A program made the position numbers and the translations under genes. Positions 42,082-50,989 of a DNA stretch of 64,000 bases are shown here, piece by piece (position 1 is the first letter of the stretch; every line of letters begins with the position of its first letter). The notes beneath the pieces are model-generated. The model saw nothing but the letters and a program-made list of their open reading frames with translations, was not told the origin of the DNA and made no database searches. Location: assembly GCF_003438495.1 (NCBI RefSeq), contig NZ_QSSH01000003.1:3993-67992 (forward strand), written 5' to 3'. Source of the DNA: Collinsella sp. TF05-9AC (GTDB lineage Bacteria > Actinomycetota > Coriobacteriia > Coriobacteriales > Coriobacteriaceae).

Positions 42082-43545
42082 ATGTCAGATACGAAGGCGA
42101 AGAAGACAAACAGACGTTTTAAGTTCAAATTACCGCATGTCTATACGATCATGTTCTTGCTGATCGTTGTCTTTGCGGTCCTGACTTGGATCGTTCCCTC
42201 TGGTCAGTATCAACGCAAGACGATTTCGACGGCGGCGGGCGAGCGTGAAGTCGCCGTTGCTGGAACCTATGAACAGGTCGATAAGAACTACACCGATTCC
42301 GAGACCGGCGAGACCATCAATCTGGGCCAGGATATCTTCGCGGTTCTGCAAGCGCCCACCAAGGGCATCCAAGAGGCTGCCGACGTCGTTGCGTTCGTCT
42401 TATTGATTGGCGGATCGTTCGCGATCATCACCAAGACCAACGCTTTGAATGCCGGCATGAGCCGTGTGATTAAAAAGCTCAAGAACAAGGACATCCTCAT
42501 CATTCCCATCACGATGACGTTGCTGTCCATTTGCGGCACTACGTTTGGTATGTCTGAGGAAGCCCTGCCGTTCTATGCCATCTTCATTCCCATCATGATG
42601 GGTATCGGTTATGACTCGATGACGGCATTCATCATCTGCTTCCTTGGTCCTAACCTGGGATATTGTGCTTCGACCATCGACCCGTTTAATGTTTTGATCG
42701 CCCAAGGCATCATTGGCATCGAGGGTAATCCGCAACTGTGGCTGCGCGCCGTTTCTTGGGTCATCTTCACTGCCGTCGGTATCGCATGGGCCATGCGCTA
42801 CGCCATGCGCGTCAAGAAAAACCCCGAGTCGTCCATTGTGTACGAGGACGATAAGCTCAAGCGTATTGAGTTTTCCGTGACCGATGCCTCCATCGAGGAA
42901 GAGTTCACGATCCGTCAGAAGCTCGTGCTTATCGATTTTGCTTGCGGTATGGGCATTATCGTCTGGGGTCTTGTTACCCAGGGCTGGTACATGAATCAGA
43001 TTTCCGCCGTGTTCCTTGGCATGGGCTTGCTTGCCGGTATCCTGGGCGGCCTTGACCAGCAGACGATCGCAGAGGAGTTCGTTAAGGGTCTCGCCGACTT
43101 TGCGTACGCTGCCGTCGTTATCGGTATCGCTCGCGGTATTCTGGTCATCGCCGAGGGCGGCATGATCATCGACACCATCCTCCAGGCGCTCGCTACCGCG
43201 CTCGCCGGTGCACCCGCCGCCGTCTACACCACGTTTATGTATGTCGTCCTTGGCCTGCTCTCTTTGCTGGTTCCCTCGAGTTCTGGCCTGGCAGCGCTCA
43301 CCATGCCCGTTATGGGCCCCCTGACCGAGCTCATGGGCCTCAATCCCGAGGCGGCCGTCACCGCGCTCCAGTTTGCCAACCAGACCATCAACACCATCAG
43401 CCCCGTGGCGGGTATGACGGTCGCCGGCCTTGCCGTGGCTAAGATTTCGTTTGGCCAATGGTGGAAGACCATTTGGAAGTTCTTCATCTTCATGGTCGTG
43501 TTTGGCTTGGTCATTACTGCCATTTCCGGCATGCTTCCGGCGTAG
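42082..43545 (+). CDS. YfcC-family membrane transporter
   Basis: A 487-residue integral membrane protein with about 12 hydrophobic segments and a hydrophilic loop at residues 45-90. Segments such as MTLLSICGTTFGMSEEALPFY and LLSLLVPSSSGLAALTMP are typical of the YfcC/DcuC-like (IT superfamily) transporters for dicarboxylates, amino acids or peptides. GGAGG precedes ATG 42082. As first structural gene it presumably imports the operon's substrate. In Salmonella the fructose-asparagine transporter FraA belongs to a comparable DcuC-type family, so this is a reasonable Amadori-compound importer. Substrate is inferred. Confidence 0.88.
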   Translation: MSDTKAKKTNRRFKFKLPHVYTIMFLLIVVFAVLTWIVPSGQYQRKTISTAAGEREVAVAGTYEQVDKNYTDSETGETINLGQDIFAVLQAPTKGIQEAADVVAFVLLIGGSFAIITKTNALNAGMSRVIKKLKNKDILIIPITMTLLSICGTTFGMSEEALPFYAIFIPIMMGIGYDSMTAFIICFLGPNLGYCASTIDPFNVLIAQGIIGIEGNPQLWLRAVSWVIFTAVGIAWAMRYAMRVKKNPESSIVYEDDKLKRIEFSVTDASIEEEFTIRQKLVLIDFACGMGIIVWGLVTQGWYMNQISAVFLGMGLLAGILGGLDQQTIAEEFVKGLADFAYAAVVIGIARGILVIAEGGMIIDTILQALATALAGAPAAVYTTFMYVVLGLLSLLVPSSSGLAALTMPVMGPLTELMGLNPEAAVTALQFANQTINTISPVAGMTVAGLAVAKISFGQWWKTIWKFFIFMVVFGLVITAISGMLPA

Positions 43546-43554
43546 GTGGTTGTG

Positions 43555-45138
43555 ATGTCTGATCGTTTGACGGTCCTGACGTCTAAGAGCGTCTTTACCG
43601 GTACGGGGGACCTGCCGTTTGAAGGTTTCGTAGCGGTCCGTGGCAATCGAATTGAGGCTGTTGGCACCAAGTGTGAGCTAGCTTCGTATTTGACCCAGGC
43701 GGACGAGGTAGTTGACCTGGGCGACCGCACCGTCATGCCTGGCCTGATCGATGTGCATACCTTCTATACAGGCTGGGCGCTGCGGACGTTGGGGCCTGAT
43801 CTGTCCGGCATCGCTGATGCCAAAGAGGCCGTGTTGCTCTTGCGTGCATGGAAAGAAGATCGTCCGGATTGCGCGGCGGCTTTTGGCCACAACCTACCCG
43901 AAACGTTGGCATCGGATGCCGAGAACGCAAATACAGCAGCTGTGTTTGACGAGTGTTTTGGCGATATCCCCGTCGTCTGCTTTACACCGGGCGCGGATAC
44001 CTGTGTTCTCAATGCTGCCGCCAGTGCGCGATACGGCTTTACGCCCCAGGCGTGCTATGCCGAGAAGATCTGGCGCATGATGAGCGATTTCCTCGCGCTG
44101 CCCGAGGTGCGTGCCGGGTATTCGGACTACATGAGCATGCTTAACGAGCGTGGCGTTACCGCCATCAAGGAAATGGCGTTTGATGACTACTACGGCTTTG
44201 CCGACGAAATGGCTCGCCGTGAGGAATCTGGTGAGCTGACGGTTCGCGTCTCTATGATGTCGCAGCCGGTGGGCGCCGGTGCAAATCTGGCATATGCCCG
44301 CGAGGCGCGAGAGCGCTTCCGGGGACCGTTCGTTCGTTTTTCTGGCTTCAACCGTATGACCGATCGCGGCGTATGGGCGGGGCTTGCCGAGATGATTGAC
44401 CCCTATGAGGACACGGCCGATGCGGGCGCTGCCGGCAAGACGGTCGTCGAGGAACCAGAGTGGGATCTGATTGAGAGCGAGCTGCGTGCAATTGATGCTG
44501 ACGGCTTCCGATATTCCTTGCATTGCCAGGGCGATGGCGCCGTTCGTCGCACCGTGGCGCTCTATGCCTCGCTGCCTCGAGACGAGCATGGACGGATGCT
44601 TCGCCGCCATGCGATTACCGATCTCGAGAACTCTGACCCGACCGATCTTGTCGAGTTTGGCAAGTTAGGTGGAATTTGCGAGGTCTATCCGCAGATTCTA
44701 ACGCTGGACCGGCGCGAGGATTGCCTATCGATGATGCGTCGACAAATTGGCGAGACGCGACTTTTGCACAGCTGGAATCGCCGCGGCATGGAAGATTCCG
44801 GATGCACAGTGTGCTGTGGAACGGATTTGCCGCTGCTGATTCCGAGCCTGGGCGAGTCAATCTACAGCGCGTGCGGCGGATTCTTCGCCGACGGACTGCC
44901 TGTGAATGAGGTCAACACGCTGACGCTTGTCGAGCTCTTGCGCGCTTGGACTGCCGGGGGCGCGTACGATCTGATGCGCGAAGACGAGCTGGGTACGCTC
45001 GAGGTCGGCAAGCTTGCCGATATCTGCGTGCTCGATCGGGATGTGTTTGACCTCGATTATCGCGACGCACGCGATCTTGCGGTTGATATGACGATGTCGG
45101 ACGGACAAATCGTGTTCGATCGAAATAAGGAGGCATAA
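43555..45138 (+). CDS. Amidohydrolase-3-family protein with altered metal motif
   Basis: A 527-residue protein of the YtcJ-like amidohydrolase group. It has the N-terminal beta-sandwich start (LTVLTSKSVFTGTG, NRIEAVG) and MPGLIDVHTF. Family members normally have HxH there, but here His68 is followed by Thr and Phe70, so the second His is missing. Later ligand regions are also variant: HCQGDGAVRR, RRHAITDLEN and CCGTDLPL. The closing segment LGTLEVGKLADICVLDRDVF is normal. ATG 43555 lies nine bases after the transporter stop. It may deacylate or cleave an amide of the imported compound, with one metal or none. The frlC-like gene follows one base after its stop. Confidence 0.85.
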   Translation: MSDRLTVLTSKSVFTGTGDLPFEGFVAVRGNRIEAVGTKCELASYLTQADEVVDLGDRTVMPGLIDVHTFYTGWALRTLGPDLSGIADAKEAVLLLRAWKEDRPDCAAAFGHNLPETLASDAENANTAAVFDECFGDIPVVCFTPGADTCVLNAAASARYGFTPQACYAEKIWRMMSDFLALPEVRAGYSDYMSMLNERGVTAIKEMAFDDYYGFADEMARREESGELTVRVSMMSQPVGAGANLAYAREARERFRGPFVRFSGFNRMTDRGVWAGLAEMIDPYEDTADAGAAGKTVVEEPEWDLIESELRAIDADGFRYSLHCQGDGAVRRTVALYASLPRDEHGRMLRRHAITDLENSDPTDLVEFGKLGGICEVYPQILTLDRREDCLSMMRRQIGETRLLHSWNRRGMEDSGCTVCCGTDLPLLIPSLGESIYSACGGFFADGLPVNEVNTLTLVELLRAWTAGGAYDLMREDELGTLEVGKLADICVLDRDVFDLDYRDARDLAVDMTMSDGQIVFDRNKEA

Positions 45139-45139
45139 G

Positions 45140-45991
45140 ATGTCTGAATCCAAACCGACGCTGCGTCGCGAGCAGATTGCGGGCATGAATATCCACTACA
45201 TCATGTGGTCGCTCGATTACTTCCTTGATGTGCAGCAGCGCTTGGGCTTTGAGTCCATTGAGCTGTGGTGTGCAGAGCCGCATGTGACGCTCGACCATAC
45301 GGGCTACTTTGAGGCTGAGGTCCTGGCGAAAAAGGCTGCAGACCGTGGGCTTAGGTATCGTACTCTGTGCCCCGAGAATGTTGTCTATCCTTGGCAGTAC
45401 TGCGCACGCAAGCCGCTGCATGAACAGCGCAGCCTGGCGTACTTTAAACACGGCATTGAACTTGCCGAGGTACTTGGGTGCGACCGTATGTCCATCAACT
45501 CGGGCTGGGGCGACTGGGACGAGGACCGCGAGGAAGCCTGGAAGCGCAGCCGCGAGCACTTGTCCATTCTGGCGGAGTATGCCGGCGAGCACGGTCTGGT
45601 GCTTACGATGGAAAGCCTGCGTCCCGAGGAGAGCAACCTTGTGACGACGGTTTCCGATGCGAAGCGCATGATTGACGAGGTCGCGAGCCCGTACTTACAG
45701 CCCATGGTTGATACAACCGCGATGGGCGTCGCAGGCGAGACGCTCGAGGACTGGTTTGCCGCCTTTGGCGATGGGGCAATTCACGAGATGCACTTTATCG
45801 ACGGTGACCCGTATGGCCATCTGGTGTGGGGCGATGGCAAGCACGATATGGACGCCTTCGTCGCCACGCTCAACGCCCATGGTTTCGACGGCATGCTGGG
45901 CCAGGAAATCACGGACGGTCGTTACTACGATGACCCGGCGGCCGCAGATGCCAAGAACATGGCCGCATTCGAGAAATATCTGATTGACTAA
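45140..45991 (+). CDS. Sugar-phosphate isomerase/epimerase family, FrlC-like
   Basis: A 283-residue TIM barrel of the xylose-isomerase-like/AP-endonuclease-2 family. Metal and substrate residues sit in contexts such as FESIELWCAEPHVTLDH, RMSINSGWGDWDED, LTMESLRPEESN, PMVDTTAMGVAGE and EMHFIDGDPYGHLVWGDGKHD. FrlC of E. coli, which epimerises psicoselysine to fructoselysine, has the same fold, length and neighbours. AAGGAGGC precedes the ATG, which is one base after the amidohydrolase stop. Next to frlB- and frlD-like genes, a 3-epimerase for an Amadori-type ketosamine is the best guess. Confidence 0.85.
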   Translation: MSESKPTLRREQIAGMNIHYIMWSLDYFLDVQQRLGFESIELWCAEPHVTLDHTGYFEAEVLAKKAADRGLRYRTLCPENVVYPWQYCARKPLHEQRSLAYFKHGIELAEVLGCDRMSINSGWGDWDEDREEAWKRSREHLSILAEYAGEHGLVLTMESLRPEESNLVTTVSDAKRMIDEVASPYLQPMVDTTAMGVAGETLEDWFAAFGDGAIHEMHFIDGDPYGHLVWGDGKHDMDAFVATLNAHGFDGMLGQEITDGRYYDDPAAADAKNMAAFEKYLID

Positions 45992-46053
45992 AACAACCAT
46001 CGGCCACGCAACCAACGTCATTGATTGCGGGCCAAACAAGAAAGGAACTGGAT

Positions 46054-47022
46054 ATGAACGCACACGATCTGATTAAAGAGGCAATTGCCGAGAAGGGCAA
46101 GTTCGACAGCGTCTACTGGATTGCTTGCGGTGGCTCCATGATCGATTTGATCCCGGCTCATGAGCTTCTGCAGCGCGAGGCTACCACCTTCACTTCGTAT
46201 ATCTATACCGCGCGTGAATTCGACATTATGCGTCCACGTCGTCTGGGCGAGAAGTCCCTGGTCATCGCTTGCAGCCACAGCGGCAATACCCCCGAGGTCG
46301 TCGAGGGCTGCGAGATTGCCCTTGCTGCTGGCGCTACGGTGATCGCCCAGACCGACAACGCTGGATCCAAGATTGACTCCGGCAAGTGGACCACGTGGGT
46401 CTACCCATGGGGCGAGGGCGTGCCGCAGGCCGAGGTCCCCGCTGGCATTTCGCTGTCGCTTGCGGCAGAGCTGCTCGATCAGCAGGAGGGCTACGCCGAT
46501 CTTGCCGATATGTATGCCGGTATCGCCGAGATGGATAAGATTCTTCCCCCGGCACGCGAGAAGGTAAATGCCGAGCTGGGCGATCGCTTTGCCAAGCTTT
46601 GCCAGGAGCACGAGTTCTTCTATATTCTGGGCAGCGGTCCCAACTTTAGCCAGACCTACGGTTTCGCTATCTGCTCTCTTATGGAGATGCAGTGGCAGCA
46701 CTGCAGCTACATTCACTCTGCCGAGTACTTCCATGGCCCCTTCGAGGCTACTCAGGATGGCGTTTTTTACTTCCTGCAGATGGGCTCCAGCGAGTGCCGT
46801 GCTATGGACGAGCGCGCCCTGGTGTTCCTTAAGACGCATACCGATACGCTGATGGTGCTCGATGCCAAGGAGTACGGTATGGAAGCCGTGCCGGCGAGCG
46901 TCCGTGCCTATCTGGACCCGGTGCTGTTCTACGCCATGAACTGCGAGCTGCGTGCCGCACGCGGCAAGGTGTTTGACCATGATCCCGATTTCCGTCGCTA
47001 CATGGGCGTCGTCGAGTACTAG
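46054..47022 (+). CDS. FrlB/FraB-like ketosamine-6-phosphate deglycase (SIS domains)
   Basis: A 322-residue protein with two SIS domains. The first contains VYWIACGGSMID and VIACSHSGNTPEVVEG, the second FYILGSGPNFSQTYGFAICSL. The active-site segment SAEYFHGPFE matches FrlB/FraB, placing the likely acid/base pair at Glu224 and His227. The C-terminus RRYMGVVEY is nearly that of E. coli FrlB. Such enzymes cleave fructoselysine 6-phosphate (or related 6-phospho Amadori compounds) to glucose 6-phosphate and the free amine. AAAGGAAC precedes ATG 46054. The FrlD-like kinase gene follows at once. The exact amino-acid part is not readable. Confidence 0.88.
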   Translation: MNAHDLIKEAIAEKGKFDSVYWIACGGSMIDLIPAHELLQREATTFTSYIYTAREFDIMRPRRLGEKSLVIACSHSGNTPEVVEGCEIALAAGATVIAQTDNAGSKIDSGKWTTWVYPWGEGVPQAEVPAGISLSLAAELLDQQEGYADLADMYAGIAEMDKILPPAREKVNAELGDRFAKLCQEHEFFYILGSGPNFSQTYGFAICSLMEMQWQHCSYIHSAEYFHGPFEATQDGVFYFLQMGSSECRAMDERALVFLKTHTDTLMVLDAKEYGMEAVPASVRAYLDPVLFYAMNCELRAARGKVFDHDPDFRRYMGVVEY

Positions 47023-47035
47023 AAGGGTAAATACC

Positions 47036-47899
47036 ATGGCATTTAACGTTAACGCGCTCGGATTTGGCGACAACGTCGTCGATCGCTACGAGCATATCCA
47101 CACCATGTATCCTGGCGGCAATGCGGTGAACTTCGCCGTTTATGCCAAGAAATGCGGTGCCGCACGCTCTGCATACATGGGCATTTTTGGCAATGACGCC
47201 GCTGCCGAGCATGTCATTGCAAGCCTCGAGGATGAGGGTATCGAGCTTGACAAGTGCGAGCAGATGATTGGCGAGAACGGAGCGGCTCGCGTGACCGTCG
47301 TTGACGGTGACCGTGTCTTCCTCGGCTCCAACGAGGGCGGTATCCGTGGCGATGCGCGCTATGTCCTCGATCGCTTTGATCTGGCGTATATGAAGCAGTT
47401 CGATGTGGTTCATTCTGGCAACTATTGCTTTACCGAGCGCGAACTGCCCAAGTTGAAGGCCGCGGGCGTCACGGTTTCATTTGACTTTTCGGATGACTCC
47501 ACCGACGAGTACTACGAGCAGATTGCACCCTACGTCGATTTCGCTTTCTTTAGTGCGGCGGATGCCGCGAGTGAGGACGAGATTCGCGAGCGTCTGGCAT
47601 GGGTGAAGGGCCTGGGTCCGCGTTTTGTGTCGGCTACGGCGGGCGCCGAGGGCTGCATTGCTTACGACGGCGAGCGTTATTACCGCCAGCTGGCTAAACC
47701 GGTAACGGACATGAAGGACACCATGGGGGCGGGCGACTCGTTCCTCACCTCGTTTTTGATGTGCTATCTCGATTCCGCCAAGCGTGGTGAGGATGGCGCC
47801 GAGGCCATCGAGCGCGCGCTCGACTTTGCTGCCGGGTTTGCCTCGACCGTGTGCGGCATGGAAGGTTCTTGGGGCCACGGAGCACCAATCGTCGAATAG
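47036..47899 (+). CDS. PfkB-family kinase, FrlD-like (copy 1)
   Basis: A 287-residue ribokinase-family enzyme. MYPGGNAVNFAVYAKKCGA is the substrate-binding GGN motif as in FrlD, SFDFSDDS resembles FrlD's FDFSDKW, and DTMGAGDSFLTSFL carries the catalytic Asp234. FrlD phosphorylates fructoselysine at O-6 for cleavage by FrlB. The gene starts 13 bases after the frlB-like stop. The C-terminal CGMEGSWGHG also parallels the end of FrlD. This copy is the better candidate for the authentic Amadori kinase. Confidence 0.88.
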   Translation: MAFNVNALGFGDNVVDRYEHIHTMYPGGNAVNFAVYAKKCGAARSAYMGIFGNDAAAEHVIASLEDEGIELDKCEQMIGENGAARVTVVDGDRVFLGSNEGGIRGDARYVLDRFDLAYMKQFDVVHSGNYCFTERELPKLKAAGVTVSFDFSDDSTDEYYEQIAPYVDFAFFSAADAASEDEIRERLAWVKGLGPRFVSATAGAEGCIAYDGERYYRQLAKPVTDMKDTMGAGDSFLTSFLMCYLDSAKRGEDGAEAIERALDFAAGFASTVCGMEGSWGHGAPIVE

Positions 47900-47969
47900 C
47901 TTAAGAAAGCGTACGGCGGTCTGGCTATGAGGCTTTGGACAGCCGATGCAAAACAATGAGCGAAACGCG

Positions 47970-48004
47970 AAAAGGGGGCTCGCCATGTGGTGGGTCCCCT
48001 TTTG
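47970..48004 (+). terminator. Terminator-like hairpin between the two FrlD-like genes
   Basis: AAAAGGGGG pairs with TCCCCTTTT (one G-U) around a 16-base loop, with TTTT in the right arm. It could lower expression of the distal genes, dividing the operon into a core and a distal module. Confidence 0.5.
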
Positions 48005-48020
48005 TACATTGGAGAAGACC

Positions 48021-48821
48021 ATGGGTATTAAAGCGTGTGCGGCTGGATTTTGCTGCGCGGACGTCTATCAAAACATCGGCGTGTTCTATCCGACTGGCAA
48101 TGGCATTGACTGGGGTATCCATCTTGCACGAATGGGCGTTTCGGTATCTGCCGTGTCGGTTGTCGGCAAGGACGAGTACGGAGACAAGATGAGAGAGGCG
48201 CTGGCCGCCGAGGGGCTCGATATCTCACATCTGCGGGTGGAGGATGGCGACACCTCGGTGATGCTCATGGCATTGAAAGACGGCGTCGATCGCGTACATC
48301 TCGAGGCGATCGATGGCGTAATGGAGACATATCGACCGAATGAAGACGACCGGGCGTTTATCCTGGAGCATGACATCATTCATACCGACCTGTTTGGCAA
48401 TTGTTTGGACCTCCTGCCCGAATGGCATGAAGCGGGCAAGACGGTGGTTATGGACTTCTCGGTGTTCAGCCAGGATCCCGAATATGCATGTGAGGCTCAT
48501 TTTCCTTACGTAGACTATGCGTTCATGTCGTTTGAAGAGGACACTTCGGAGCTACGTGATTGGGTACGTCACGTACAGGAGTTGGGGCCGCGCGTTGCGG
48601 TTGCCACGCTTGGCGAGAAGGGAAGCATTGCCTTTGACGGCGAGCGCTTCTATGAGTGCGGGATCGTGCCGGCGGAGAAGGTCGTTAACACCGTGGGTGC
48701 CGGCGACTCGTATATTGCCGGGTTTACCAAGGGCGTGATCGATGGCCTTGATATTCCGGCGTGTATGAAGGCGGGCGCTGAACTGTCGTCCCGAGTGATT
48801 GGTTCGTTTGAGCCGTACTAG
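48021..48821 (+). CDS. PfkB-family kinase, FrlD-like (copy 2)
   Basis: A 266-residue kinase related to copy 1 but clearly diverged. The substrate motif reads YPTGNGIDWGIHLARMG in place of GGNAVN. VMDFSVFSQD replaces the FDFSDD segment, and NTVGAGDSYIAGFTKG keeps catalytic Asp229. The changed substrate loop suggests a different but similar sugar or ketosamine. TTGGAGAAG precedes ATG 48021. It starts after the terminator-like hairpin and leads the distal gene group. Confidence 0.82.
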   Translation: MGIKACAAGFCCADVYQNIGVFYPTGNGIDWGIHLARMGVSVSAVSVVGKDEYGDKMREALAAEGLDISHLRVEDGDTSVMLMALKDGVDRVHLEAIDGVMETYRPNEDDRAFILEHDIIHTDLFGNCLDLLPEWHEAGKTVVMDFSVFSQDPEYACEAHFPYVDYAFMSFEEDTSELRDWVRHVQELGPRVAVATLGEKGSIAFDGERFYECGIVPAEKVVNTVGAGDSYIAGFTKGVIDGLDIPACMKAGAELSSRVIGSFEPY

Positions 48822-48848
48822 GGCCAAATGCCTGGAAAGGAGTACGAA

Positions 48849-49709
48849 ATGGTTATCGACATGTTGGTTCAGCCCATGCTCTACAGCGAGATCTGTACGC
48901 CGGGTGATGAGCCTGATGGATTCGGTTTTTGGTCACGAGAATTTGGTATGGGGCATATGGGCCCCATGGATTGGGATGAGCTTCAAGTCGAGATGGACGT
49001 CTGCGACGTGCGGAAGAGCGTGCTCATGCCGCTCGATGTAACCACGGCATGCGGAGGACACTTTGGCACCAATGACCAGATTGCCATGCTGGTTGCCGCG
49101 CACCCCGATCGTCTGTGGGGATTTGCGAGCGTAGATCCGCAGGTGAGCGGTGCCGCAGACGAATTGGAGCGCGCCTTTACCGAGTTGGGGGCAAAGGGGC
49201 TTTGCCTGCATCCGGCAAAGCAGGGTTTTGCCCCCGATGATGCTGTGGCCGAGCCGCTTTACGAGCTGTGCGAGCGCTATAACAAGCCGGTGGTTTTCCA
49301 TGCCGGTATGTCTTGGGAGCCGGGCGCAGAGCTCTCGCGCAGTAACCCGCTTGCATTTGAGCACACAATCGCAACGTATCCAAATGTGCGCTTTAGTTTG
49401 ACCCACTTTGGCTGGCCCTGGGTGCGCGAGACCGTGGCGATGCTGCTCAAGTATCCCAACTGCTACACGGACACCTCTATCACTTACATCGATTCGCCCG
49501 AGGAGATGATGCAGCGCCTTTTCACGGTCGATATGGGGCCGCTGTGGTATGAGCGCGCGCTATCGCATCAAGTGATGTTCGCCAGCAATACGCCGCGTTT
49601 CCGTGCATTCAAACTCAAGCGGGCGCTCGATACCGTGCTCATGCGCGATGATGCGCGAGAAAGGCTCTACTGGGGTAATGCCCTGCGTTTTCTTGAAGGG
49701 GATGAGTAA
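48849..49709 (+). CDS. Amidohydrolase-2-family TIM-barrel protein lacking the HxH motif
   Basis: A 286-residue protein of the COG2159/ACMSD-like group. The family's N-terminal DxHxH metal motif is replaced by VIDMLVQPML. Other positions persist: LWGFASVDPQ, KGLCLHPAKQGF, PVVFHAGMSWEPG (His) and FSLTHFGWPW (His). FASNTPRF stands where GSDxP is usual, so the catalytic Asp is Asn. It may therefore be a lactonase/hydrolase with an unusual metal site, or non-hydrolytic. AAAGGAG precedes ATG 48849. The yjbQ-like gene starts two bases after its stop, so the two are coupled. Confidence 0.8.
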   Translation: MVIDMLVQPMLYSEICTPGDEPDGFGFWSREFGMGHMGPMDWDELQVEMDVCDVRKSVLMPLDVTTACGGHFGTNDQIAMLVAAHPDRLWGFASVDPQVSGAADELERAFTELGAKGLCLHPAKQGFAPDDAVAEPLYELCERYNKPVVFHAGMSWEPGAELSRSNPLAFEHTIATYPNVRFSLTHFGWPWVRETVAMLLKYPNCYTDTSITYIDSPEEMMQRLFTVDMGPLWYERALSHQVMFASNTPRFRAFKLKRALDTVLMRDDARERLYWGNALRFLEGDE

Positions 49710-49711
49710 AC

Positions 49712-50140
49712 ATGGTGACGCTCGAGATATTGAGCTATCTATCGACTGCTCCGGACCAGTTCATCGATATTACCGAGGACGTGCACGTTGCCATCGAACG
49801 CAGCTCGGTGACCAATGGCTTGGCAGCGATTATTTTGTCGCATACGACCTGTGGAATCGTGGTAAACGAGGGGCTGCCCTGCGTGGAGACGGATCTTATG
49901 GAGACGCTTGATCGCATCGCCCCACTCGATGCCCCCTATGCGCATGCACACTTCCTGCCGAGCTATGGAGCCACCGGCAACAACTCCTGTGGGCATATCA
50001 AGAGCATGATTTGTGGAAACAGCTGCTTCTTTCCCGTTCAAGATGGCCACATCGTGTGCGGAGGTGCCCAGAACATCTATCTTGCGGAGTTTGACGGTCC
50101 GCAGAAGCGAAAAGTGTACATCGAGGTGCTGGGGGAGTAA
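49712..50140 (+). CDS. YjbQ-family protein (UPF0047)
   Basis: A 142-residue protein of the YjbQ family, which forms trimers with a metal-like His/Asp site. Family segments are present: ILSHTTCGIVVNE (HTT motif), CGHIKSMICGNSCFFPVQDG and IYLAEFDGPQKRKVYIEVLG. In the usual LGTWQ position it has GGAQ. Members show weak thiamine-phosphate synthase activity, but their real role is unclear. They recur in carbohydrate-catabolic gene clusters. The start is two bases after the preceding stop. Confidence 0.85.
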   Translation: MVTLEILSYLSTAPDQFIDITEDVHVAIERSSVTNGLAAIILSHTTCGIVVNEGLPCVETDLMETLDRIAPLDAPYAHAHFLPSYGATGNNSCGHIKSMICGNSCFFPVQDGHIVCGGAQNIYLAEFDGPQKRKVYIEVLGE

Positions 50141-50173
50141 CGTCCCTGCAATAACCCTATGAAGGAGCACATT

Positions 50174-50983
50174 ATGTCGTTTCTAACTTCGATGTTCAAG
50201 ACCGAAAAGCCGGTTATCGGAATGCTGCACCTGCGTCCTCTGCCGGGCGATCCACTGTACTACCCGGGCGGAAGCGTGTCACAGGTCGTGGAAGCCGCCA
50301 AGCGCGATCTCGAGGCGTTGCAGCAGGGCGGTGTCGATGGCATTTTGATTACCAATGAGCTCTCGATGCCCTATGAGCAGCACGTTTCTCCCTCAACCCT
50401 TGCATCGATGGGTTATGTAATCGGGGCTCTGTCCCATGATCTGTCGACTCCTTGGGGAGCTGAGGCTATTTACGATGGTGATGCCACAATCGAGCTGTGC
50501 GCTGCCGTCGATGCGCAGTTCACGCGCTGTATTTTTTGCGGTGCCTGGGCCGGTGATCTCGGGCTGATTAACCGAGATTTCGCGCACACCATGCGTCGCA
50601 AGGCGGCGCTGCGCTTGGACGACCTCAAGCTTTTTCACTTCATCACGAGCGAGGGAGAGGTTTATCTCAACGACCGCACGACTGCGGACATTGCCGATTC
50701 GCTTCTCTTTAATTGCCTACCGGATGCGATGGTCATCGGCGGTTCGGCTGCCGGTCGTGGCGCTTCGGGCGAGCTTGCCGATGAGGTCCGTGAGCGTGTT
50801 GGCGAAGTGCCCGTGGTATGTGGCACCGGTTGTCGCGAAAATACCGTGGCTGACGTATTTGCTCACTACGATGGCGCGTTTGTCGGCACCTGCTTAAAGC
50901 GCGACGGAAAGCTAGATGCCCCGGTTGATGTTGAGCGGGTAGCTCGTTTTATGGCTGCCGCCCGTACGGCGCGAGGGGAGTAG
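50174..50983 (+). CDS. BtpA/SgcQ-family protein
   Basis: A 269-residue TIM-barrel protein of the BtpA family. The start KPVIGMLHLRPLPGDPLYYPGGSV is diagnostic, followed by GGVDGILITNELSMPY, DDLKLFHFITSEGE and VVCGTGCRENTVADVF. SgcQ of the E. coli sgc sugar cluster is a relative. BtpA itself was linked to photosystem I in cyanobacteria. No reaction is established; a sugar-phosphate aldolase or isomerase role is possible from the fold. GAAGGAG precedes ATG 50174. The FGGY kinase gene follows after six bases. Confidence 0.88.
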   Translation: MSFLTSMFKTEKPVIGMLHLRPLPGDPLYYPGGSVSQVVEAAKRDLEALQQGGVDGILITNELSMPYEQHVSPSTLASMGYVIGALSHDLSTPWGAEAIYDGDATIELCAAVDAQFTRCIFCGAWAGDLGLINRDFAHTMRRKAALRLDDLKLFHFITSEGEVYLNDRTTADIADSLLFNCLPDAMVIGGSAAGRGASGELADEVRERVGEVPVVCGTGCRENTVADVFAHYDGAFVGTCLKRDGKLDAPVDVERVARFMAAARTARGE

Positions 50984-50989
50984 GCACCT

